15,000 nt of DNA from Stramonita haemastoma (taxonomy: Eukaryota; Mollusca; Gastropoda; Neogastropoda; Muricidae). The position numbers and the translations under genes are program-made. The notes beneath the pieces are model-generated. The model did not search any database and was not told the origin of the DNA. It worked only from the letters and a program-made list of their open reading frames with translations. Positions 8,258 through 15,000 of this stretch are shown in pieces (position 1 is the stretch's first letter; each line of letters starts with the position of its first letter). The DNA is taken from contig CM060326.1 of assembly GCA_030674155.1 (NCBI GenBank), forward strand, positions 39,080,233 to 39,095,232, read 5' to 3'.

Positions 8258-8760
8258 ATGAATGAAATCAAATAACTGAGGCGACTCCTGACTCCCTCGT
8301 CTGTATGTTTCTGGGTGTTTGTAGAACATGGAATGATTTCAGATTCTTTTGTACTTTTTTTATCAGTCCGGCTGAAATAACTTAAATAGAATTTTCATTT
8401 TATTAACACCTTTTTGTGGCTTTGGGAATATCTAGTCTCATGGCTGGCTGAAGAAGTTGTCTCAACAGGCCATATTGATGCTTGTATATTAGAGAAAAGA
8501 GTTTAAATGCTTTTTTTTTACCTACTGTTTTTTTTGTGCTCATAAATCTGATTTGATGACATATTGAGAAAGAGCTTATGTTTTAACATTCCTTGAAATA
8601 TTTGTGATAATTTGGGATTACTTTTTTAATACTTTTATTTTCTCATGATTGATTATATAGTAGTTTGTGAAAACATTCGTCCTAATGTGCCCCTTTATGC
8701 GATGGGACATTGATTCTTTGTAGGACTGGAGTTATTGCTTGTATTCTATTTTTAAAGGAA
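8258..8760 (+). repeat. Degenerate continuation of the ~170-bp tandem repeat
   Basis: After the MITE the motif AAATGAATGAAATCAAAT resumes at 8256, followed by CTGACTCCCTCGTCTG...TTTGTAGAACATGGAATG, which lines up loosely with CCTGTCCTGATA...TTTGTAGGGCTGGCAAT of earlier units. A last recognisable remnant is CGTCCTAATG...CTTTGTAGGACTGGAGTTATT at about 8680-8735. Identity is low and the right boundary is approximate. Confidence 0.55.
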
Positions 8761-9065
8761 AATGCATTCAATTAAATAATAGATGCAGGGTTTTAAATGA
8801 TTTGCAATAGTGTTGGCACACGCACGCTGTCTTCTGCGACTTGAAGCGGTATGAAATAATGGAATGAAATAAATGAAATGGTTTCACAAAAATGTTAAAA
8901 CAAAAGCATGCAGGTGGATCTACCACTGGTATATCATTCTTATTTGCGCTGAGGTGCAGAGAAAATGCCCAAGTCAGATTTAATGACTATACTTTTTACC
9001 AATAAATGGGGACTTTCTTCCATATTGTTTTATAAAACAGGAGCCTTGAGTAGTCTTAAATAAGA

Positions 9066-9068
<3 letters not shown>
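8761..9068. other. Low-copy DNA, no gene seen
   Basis: The stretch is AT-rich and contains GAAATAATGGAATGAAATAAATGAAATG-type short ATG/AAAT repeats at 8848-8882. No ORF or element is supported. Confidence 0.5.

Positions 9069-9123
<55 letters not shown>
9069..9123. repeat. (GT)27 microsatellite
   Basis: An uninterrupted GT run of about 55 bp. The ORF starting inside it and running to 9363 yields Cys-Val repeats followed by sequence of no recognisable family and is not annotated as a gene. Confidence 0.97.
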
Positions 9124-9124
<1 letters not shown>

Positions 9125-9372
9125 ATGCAGAGACCAGTAGTGAGGAGGGGATATCAAGTTTGGTGGGAGAGGGAACTAGGGAACAGGCTGTATGGAAAGA
9201 GGGGGTAGGTCAGACAGAGATCAGTGAGGATGATAGGAAAAGAGGTATGGCTGATAGTTTTCTCACGCAGTTTCACTTTTGGCGTAATTCGGATTCAAAA
9301 TTGTACATGGCTTATTTGGGGCATACTCCTGGGTGGGCATTTTTTTTTGTACAGCTGAACTAAAAATTTGTG

Positions 9373-9443
9373 ATTGAAAATCCGAACACAAGTCCAGAAA
9401 TTCCGAACACTTAAGTCTTGAAAATTCGAATGCTGAAGTCCAA
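9373..9443 (+). repeat. Three-copy short tandem repeat, 21-23 bp
   Basis: Three adjacent diverged copies share the pattern AAATTCCGAACAC...AAGTC, with copies beginning near 9377, 9398 and 9421. The AAATTC...AAGT arrangement recalls units of the T-rich minisatellite that starts near 10838, but the link is not established. Confidence 0.65.
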
Positions 9444-9790
9444 CAAGCAGCCTGAGCAGTTGATAGGACTTGGCATGCCATGACATTGAACAATTCAAAG
9501 ACAGATCTGTACCCTTGTTTAATAAAAAGCTGAAGACCATAGTGTCAACCTGCTCTTGCGTCCACATGCATCCCAACTTGCATGGCAGACCAGCTGACTG
9601 ACTGATTGACAACCCTTCCCATTTTGCTAACTCTTATTACTAACATTTAACACTAACATTTCTTTTAAAGATTTTAACCTGGCCCTTCATGTGGACACAA
9701 AAGGCAGATAGAGAATATGGCACATGCTGATAAATTGGCAAATAATTTTCTTGGTTTTTGGGAGTTGCAGAACTTAAACAAAAGATATGA
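9444..9790. other. Low-copy DNA, no gene seen
   Basis: Small overlapping minus-strand ORFs across 9263-9612 have no recognisable domain and no splice or promoter support. No repeat structure was seen. Confidence 0.5.
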
Positions 9791-9799
9791 AATGGTGGT

Positions 9800-9830
<31 letters not shown>
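9800..9830 (+). repeat. Poly(G) tract, G31
   Basis: A run of 31 consecutive G follows GGTGGT, with CGGG after it. Such tracts fold readily into G-quadruplexes and are a common place for sequencing and assembly length errors, so the true length is uncertain. Confidence 0.95.
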
Positions 9831-10132
9831 CGGGTTAGGATGTTTTGGTCTGTTCCAATAGATTTGTTGACTGGCTGCTGTAAGTTAAGTGGAATGGGGG
9901 TAGACAGTCATCTTCGTACTTAAGTTCGAAGATATGGTTTTTTGTTGTTGTGTTTTTTTTTTTTATAGTAAAGAGATGTTTATTTCAAAACAAATGTATG
10001 GGGTGCTTGTTATTGAAAAAATAATTAATCATTAGGAATAAAGGAAGCATGTGGAAGAAAGGGGTGTTTTAAAGGAGGGGTAAAACATGTTCAGGTCAGT
10101 AGGAAGGAAAAAGGTGACCCACTCTGTGTGTT

Positions 10133-10164
10133 GGGGGGGGGGGGGAGGGGGGAGGGTGGGGGGG
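10133..10164 (+). repeat. G-rich tract (G13, G6, G3, G7)
   Basis: Four G runs separated by single A, A and T bases meet the usual intramolecular G-quadruplex pattern. It lies about 300 bp from the G31 tract. Confidence 0.93.
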
Positions 10165-10600
10165 TTTGTCAAGATATTGTACTTCAGGAAAATCTATGGA
10201 ATGATATAAACATTGGTTTTTATGATACAAGTCTTGTAAAAAAACAAAAACAAAAAACCCCCACTAAATCTGAGCATTTGCTTGTATGTGCGTGGGCGCA
10301 CTGGCTCCTTTTTGCTCTGTTTTTTCATTTCAGAAGTGTAGTTACCAAAATAATTGCTCTGTCAATTTCAATGTATGTAAAACTCAGGAAAAATATAATA
10401 AAATGCCCCCTACTGTTACACAAGAATAGTGTATTACTCTAAATGGATAAAGAAAATTTCATGAAATTTGAAGTACAATATAAACATGGTTAGACTGTTT
10501 AGAATCGCATTTTTGGTCCAATTCTTTTTTAATCAAAAGTTTGCCACAATGTTCCTTAGGCATTAAGATAAGATGGAAACTTCTGGTCAGACCAGTTGCA
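10165..10600. other. Low-copy AT-rich DNA, no gene seen
   Basis: The 104-codon frame that starts at 10128 passes through the G tract and reads into sequence without a recognisable family, and its N-terminus is a Gly artefact. Nothing else is supported. Confidence 0.5.
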
Positions 10601-10730
10601 GCAAAACAAGAAATGCTGCTTTATGGCAATACCAAAAATTGCTTGAAAAGAAACATATGTCTGTGTTGCAAGAAGTGGATGTTTTATGGCAATACAAAAA
10701 ATTACTTTTAAAGGAGAGAGGTATTATCGT
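10601..10730 (+). repeat. Two-copy direct repeat, about 63-bp offset
   Basis: The motif TTATGGCAATAC, followed by an A-rich AAAAATT block, begins at 10621 and again at 10684. It is preceded in both copies by related GCAA-AGAA sequence. This is a minor local duplication. Confidence 0.6.
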
Positions 10731-10837
10731 TGGTTGCATATAGCAATGCGTTTCTGATTCCCATGTAAATATCACTTATTAAAGTTGAAATAGGCTACTC
10801 CTGAGCTGGCTGATTAGTTACCCCCCAATTATTGTCG

Positions 10838-12180
10838 TTTTTAATTCCTACTCAGCATTGCTTTAAAAAATGATTATAACATAGCTGTTTTCTTTGAAGT
10901 TCTGAGATTTTTCTTTTCAATTCTGTGCATTATTGTTTTCATTTAAATTCTTGCGTTGTTGTTTTCATTTAAATTCTGAGCATCGTCGTTTTCAGTTTGA
11001 ATTCCAAAAAATCTCTTTTTGAATTCCAAATATTTTCTTTTTGAAATTCCAAATCTGTTTTCTTTTTGAATTCCAAATACTGTTTTTTTTTTTTTGTTTT
11101 TTTTTCGAATTCCAAGTATAGTAATTTTCATTTTGAATTCCAAGTATTGTTGTTTTCATTTTGAATCCCAAGTATTGTTTTCATCTTGAACTCTAAAGAA
11201 TTGCTTTCGTTTTTAACTCTGAAGTATTGTTTGTTTGTTTTTATTCCAAGTTTTGTTTTCATTTCGAACACTAATGTATTGATGTTTTCTTTTTGATCTC
11301 TAAAGTATTGCTGTTTTCTTTTTGAATTCTAAGTATTGTTTTTCTTTTGAACTCTAAAGTATTGATGTTTTTCTTTTTGAACTTTAAAGTATTTTCTTTT
11401 TGAATTCCAAATATTGTTGCCTTCTTTTTGAATTCTAAGTGTTTTTCTCTCTGAATTTCAAGTATTGGTGTTTTCTTTTTGAAGTCTGAAATATTGTTTT
11501 CTTTTTGAATTCTAGGTATAGATGTTTTCTTTTTGAACCCTTAAGTATTGCTTTCTTTTCGAATTCTCAAGTATTGTTTTCTTTTTGAATTCCAAGTATT
11601 GTTTTTTAAGCCTAAAGTATTTTTCTTTTTGAATTCCAAGAATGATTTTCTTTTGAATTCGGGATATTGTTGTTTACTTTTAAAATTCCAAATGTTTTCT
11701 TTTTTAAATCTAATATTGTTCCTTTTGAACTCTTAAGCATTGATGTTTTTTTTTTTAATTTTAAGTATTGTTTACTTTTTTACGTACTAAGTATTGATGT
11801 TTTCGTTTTTGAATTCCAAGTATTTGATGTTTTCTTTTTGAATTTTAAGTATTGTTGTTTTCTTTTTGAATTCTAATGTATTGTTTTTTTTTCAATTCCA
11901 AGTATTGTTGCTTTCATTTTTAGTTCTAAAGTATTGTTTTCTTTTTGAGTTGCAAGTATTGATGTTTTCTTTTTTCAAATTCTAATGTATTGTTTTCTTT
12001 TTGATGTAGAAGCATTATTTTCTTTTTGAAGTCATTAAGTATTGTTTTCTTTTTGAAATCTAGAGTATTGATTTCTTTTTGAAGTCTTAAGTTATTTTTT
12101 TTGTTTGAATTTAAGTTTTTCTTTCTTTTTGATGTCTAATAATTTTTTCTTTTTGAATTTTAAGTATTGATGCTGCCTTT
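10838..12180 (+). repeat. T-rich minisatellite, block I (GAATTC-type units, 25-30 bp)
   Basis: Dozens of imperfect units share the core TTTTCTTTTTGAATTC followed by YAAGTATTG with an optional TTG. More than a dozen units keep GAATTC, so an EcoRI digest would give a ladder of short multiples. The strand is strongly asymmetric: T-rich on plus, A-rich on minus. Unit length varies through differing T-run lengths and small deletions. Minus-strand ORFs rich in Lys, Phe and Ile are by-products of the repeat. Confidence 0.95.
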
Positions 12181-12830
12181 TAGGTTCTTAGCATATTTAT
12201 TTAATTCTGAGCTATTTTAAAGTATGGGCAACGTTTTCTTTTAAATTCTAAGCATTTTTGTTTTTCGAATTTAGTTATGAACATTGTTGTTTTCTTTTAA
12301 ATTCTAAGCATTGCTGTTTTCTTTTTTTTTTCAATTCTGAGTGATGTTGTTTTCTAAATTCTGAGCAGTGATGTTTTCTTTTAAAGTCTGAATATTGTTT
12401 TCTTTTGAATTCTAAGCGTTGCTGTTTACTTTCAAATTCTAATCGAGGTTGGTAAATTCTAAGTATTTCTTTTTGAATCTTAAGTATTGTTTACTTTAAT
12501 TTCTAAGCATTGCTGGTTTAAATTCTAATTGTTTTCTTTTAGATTTTGAGCGATGATGCTTTAAAATTTTTTAAGCATTACTATTTTCTTTTTTATATTC
12601 TGAGCAATGTTTTCTTTTAAATCATGAACAATGTTGTTTTCTTTTAAATTCTAAGCATTGCTTTTAAAAAAAAGAAAATTATAAGCATTGTTGTTTTTAC
12701 TTTTCAATCCTGAGCATTGCTGTTTTTTTGTGTTTTTAATTTTTATAAAAAAAATCTGAGCATTACTGCTTGTTAAAAATCTGAATGTTGTTGTTTTCCT
12801 TAATCATAGCATGTTTTCGTAGAATTGTGA
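12181..12830 (+). repeat. T-rich minisatellite, block II (AAATTCTAAGCATTGCTG-type units)
   Basis: Units here replace GAATTC by AAATTC and AAGTATTG by (A/G)AGCATTGCTG, while keeping the leading TTTTCTTTT. The block is noisier than I and III, with A-run insertions at about 12666-12677 and 12747-12755. It is clearly the same family, shifted in consensus. Confidence 0.9.
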
Positions 12831-13550
12831 TGTGGCTGTTTTCTTATAAATTCTGATGCTGGCTGTTTTCTTATAAATTCTGATGCTGGCTGTTTTCTTA
12901 CAAATTCTGATGCTGGCTGTTTTCTTATAAATTTTGATGCTGGCTGTTTTCTTATAAATTTTGATGCTGGCTGTTTTCTTATAAAATCTGATGCTGGCTG
13001 TTTTCTTATGTCTGATGCTGGCTTTTCCTTTTAAATTCTGATGCTGGCTGTTTTCTTTTTAATTCTGATGGTGGCTGTTTTGTTTTTAATTCTGATGCTG
13101 GCTATTTTCATTATAATTCTGAGGGTGGCCGTTTTCTTTTTAATTCTAAGGGTGCTGTTTTTTTTTGAAATTCTGATGCTGGCTGTTTTCTTTTAATTGC
13201 TGATACTGGCTGTTTTCTTTTTAATTCTAAGGGTGCTGTTTTCTTTTAAATTCTAAGGGTGGCCGTTTTCTTTTTAATTCTGATGCTGGCTGTTTTCTTT
13301 TAAATTCTGATGCTGGCTGTTTTCTTTTTAATTCTAAGGGTGCTGTTTTCTTTTAAATTATGAGGGTGGTCGTTTTCTTTTTAATTCTGAGGGTGGCTGC
13401 TTTCTTAGAAATTCTGATGCTGGCTTTTTTCTTATAAATTCTGAGGGTGGCTGTTTTCTTATAAATTCTGATGATGGCTTTCTTATAAATTCCGAAGGTG
13501 GCAGTTTTCTCATAAATTCTAAGGGTGGCTGTTTTCTTTTTAATTCTGAG
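12831..13550 (+). repeat. T-rich minisatellite, block III (27-bp units with TGATGCTGGCTG)
   Basis: This is the best homogenised part of the array. Between 12851 and about 13010 the spacing is a steady 27 bp (starts at 12851, 12878, 12905, 12932) with the core TTCTGATGCTGGCTG and a TTTTCTTATAAA linker. After 13020 units alternate between TGATGCTGGCTG, TGAGGGTGGCTG and TAAGGGTGCTG forms with a CTTTTTAA linker. A 27-bp period equals nine codons, so minus-strand frames give a nine-residue repeating peptide. I treat that as an artefact. Confidence 0.96.
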
Positions 13551-13642
13551 CATTGCTGTTTGGTTTTGTCGGTATTTTTGTGATTTCTGAGCATTGCCTT
13601 TTTTTATTATTTTTTTTTAATTCTGAGTGGGCTTATTTTGGT

Positions 13643-13663
13643 TGTGTGTGTGTGAGTGTGTGG

Positions 13664-13738
<75 letters not shown>

Positions 13739-13768
13739 TGAGCGCTCGCGCGCGCGCCTGCGTATGTG
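13643..13768. repeat. Compound (TG)n-(CGTG)10-(CG)n microsatellite
   Basis: TG repeats (13643-13700) pass into ten CGTG tetramers (13701-13740) and then into an AGCGCTCGCGCGCGCGC segment. In order of composition it is the reverse-complement counterpart of the CA-CG block at 2479-2695. It is strongly Z-DNA prone and interrupts the T-rich minisatellite. Confidence 0.96.
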
Positions 13769-13774
13769 TGTAGT

Positions 13775-13990
13775 TTTCTCTTTTTATTTAGATTTTACTT
13801 CAAAGCTTCAAATAAATGCTTATTTTTATTTGATTTAATTTAACTTTTAACTTTAAAAAGTCTTTGAATTTTAAAACAAAAATTTAATTTCTTTTTAAAT
13901 GAGGATAATGGAATAAGCACTCTTGTGCTTTTTTACATCCAGTCCCCGTGTGTATGCAGTTTTGTAAATGTCATCTGTTCCCACCCGCAC
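13775..13990. other. Low-copy AT-rich spacer inside the minisatellite region
   Basis: No minisatellite units are recognisable here. The stretch consists of TTTAA-rich DNA and a short unique segment ending CACCCGCACACG before the next TG run. It contains no gene. Confidence 0.5.
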
Positions 13991-13994
13991 ACGA

Positions 13995-13996
<2 letters not shown>

Positions 13997-14070
<74 letters not shown>
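13997..14070. repeat. (TG)37 microsatellite
   Basis: A pure TG run of about 74 bp. The ORF crossing it and the TC run that follows gives only Cys-Val and Ser-Leu repeats. Confidence 0.97.
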
Positions 14071-14071
<1 letters not shown>

Positions 14072-14111
14072 TGACCTTTGTTGTTTGGGGTTTTCTGTTA
14101 CTTCTGTGAAG

Positions 14112-14113
<2 letters not shown>

Positions 14114-14198
<85 letters not shown>
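14114..14198. repeat. (TC)42 microsatellite
   Basis: A pure polypyrimidine TC run of about 85 bp. Long mirror-symmetric TC tracts can form intramolecular triplex (H-DNA). Confidence 0.97.
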
Positions 14199-14199
<1 letters not shown>

Positions 14200-14202
<3 letters not shown>

Positions 14203-15000
14203 AACTTAAGCTTAGCCTTGCTTTTTAAAAATATTTTTTAAAACTCTGAACGTTATTTGTTTGGGGCTTTAGATGGGTTGTTACTCCCAAGTATTGCTTT
14301 TCAATGAGATTATTGTTGGGTTGTTGTTTTTTGTTGTTTGTTTTTGACTGTTTTTTATGTAAGCAATGTTTTTGTTTTAAATCTAAGCATTGCTGGTTTC
14401 TGATTTGATTGAAATCTGAGCTTATTTTCCTGTTTTAGATGATAGCATTTCTGGTTTCTGGTTTGTTTTATATCTAAGAATTGCTGTTTTATTTTTTGTT
14501 TTGAATCGGAGCATTACTGGTTTTATCTTATCTGAGTATTGCTGTTTTTCTTTTAAATCCGTGTATTGGTCAATATTTTAAGAACAAATCTGAGCATTGC
14601 TCCTTCTCTAAATATATTAGAGCATTGTTTATTAGTTTTTAAATCTGAGCATTGCCCTTAAAATCTGAGCATTGCTGTTGTTGTTTTTTTAAAATCTGAG
14701 CACTGCTGGGCTGTTGGTTTTTATGAGCATTGCTGTTTTTTTTTAATCTGTTATTGGTGTTTATCTTTTAATCTGTGTATTGTTGTTGTTTTTTTATCCG
14801 AGCATTATTTTTTTATCTGAGCATTTGCTGGATTTTAAAAACTCTGAGCATGCTGTTTTTGTTTTTAATCGGAGCATTGCTGGATTTTAAAAAAATGAGC
14901 TTTTAAAAAAAAATCCCAGCATTGCTGGATTTTTTCAATCTGAGCGGTGCTGTTTTTTTTTTTTTTTTAATCGAGCATTGCTGGATTTTTTAAATCTGAG
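14200..15000 (+). repeat. T-rich minisatellite, block IV (AAATCTGAGCATTGCTG units), open at right edge
   Basis: The array resumes immediately after the TC run with a degenerate TTAAGCTTAGCCTTGC unit. From about 14370 it settles into units with the core AAATCTGAGCATTGCTG and a linker of T runs, or GGATTTTTTAAA towards the end. Units vary from about 20 to 40 bp. The last bases (TTTAAATCTGAG) are in mid-unit, so the array continues beyond the window. Confidence 0.93.

Noticed and set aside
9073..9363. 96-codon plus-strand ORF after the GT repeat
   Set aside because: The start lies in the repeat, the rest matches no family I recognise, and there is no splice or promoter support.
13353..13594. 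Minus-strand ORFs with a nine-residue repeating Lys/Arg/Ile-rich peptide
   Set aside because: The 27-bp minisatellite period is divisible by three, so a periodic peptide is expected. There is no start context or flanking unique coding sequence, and unit lengths elsewhere break the frame.
10838..15000. CRISPR-like array of short repeats with spacers
   Set aside because: The units are head-to-tail and diverged throughout. There are no unique spacers between constant repeats, no cas genes, and the context is eukaryotic.

Overview
The window looks like non-coding nuclear DNA from an animal, most likely a mollusc and perhaps a gastropod. I found no convincing protein-coding gene, tRNA gene, rRNA gene, CRISPR array or bacterial-style operon. 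The case for an animal genome is the AT-rich background, the very heavy load of CA/GT microsatellites, short scattered ORFs with no codon continuity, a tRNA-derived SINE remnant near 437-590, and a short inverted-repeat element flanked by TTAA. The mollusc assignment rests mainly on the SINE core (GATGAGACTATAAACC), which resembles from memory a core common in molluscan SINEs. It is an inference.

Layout. 1-2440: low-copy DNA with the SINE, several C-rich tracts and two small ORFs (from 1278 and 1437) that start with a shared 51-bp repeat. 2479-2695: a compound alternating purine/pyrimidine block (CA, then GC, then a GGGCGYAC octamer, then CGCA), strongly Z-DNA prone. 3145-3440: A-rich simple DNA. 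3533-4010: CA tracts with three copies of a short 'gagacag...gtaactcc...tc' module. 4065-5078: low-copy DNA with a minor polyglutamine-type ORF on the minus strand. 5079-6466: a tandem duplication of a roughly 690-bp unit; each copy has a long CA tract followed by unique sequence, including a 108-bp segment with splice-like borders. 6889 to about 8760: an old, diverged tandem repeat with a period of 165-177 bp, interrupted at 7950-8253 by a 304-bp MITE with TTAA target duplication. 9069-10164: GT repeat, a small three-copy repeat and two long G tracts. 10838-15000: a T-rich minisatellite more than 4 kb long, built from units of about 22-30 bp in at least four sequence-homogenised blocks, interrupted by GT/CGTG and TG/TC microsatellites and running off the right edge.

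There are no genes here whose cooperation can be described. The interest lies in repeat biology: nested tandem arrays at scales of 2, 4, 6, 8, 27, 170 and 690 bp, a datable transposon insertion inside a satellite, and a segmental duplication whose two copies have diverged very unevenly along their length.
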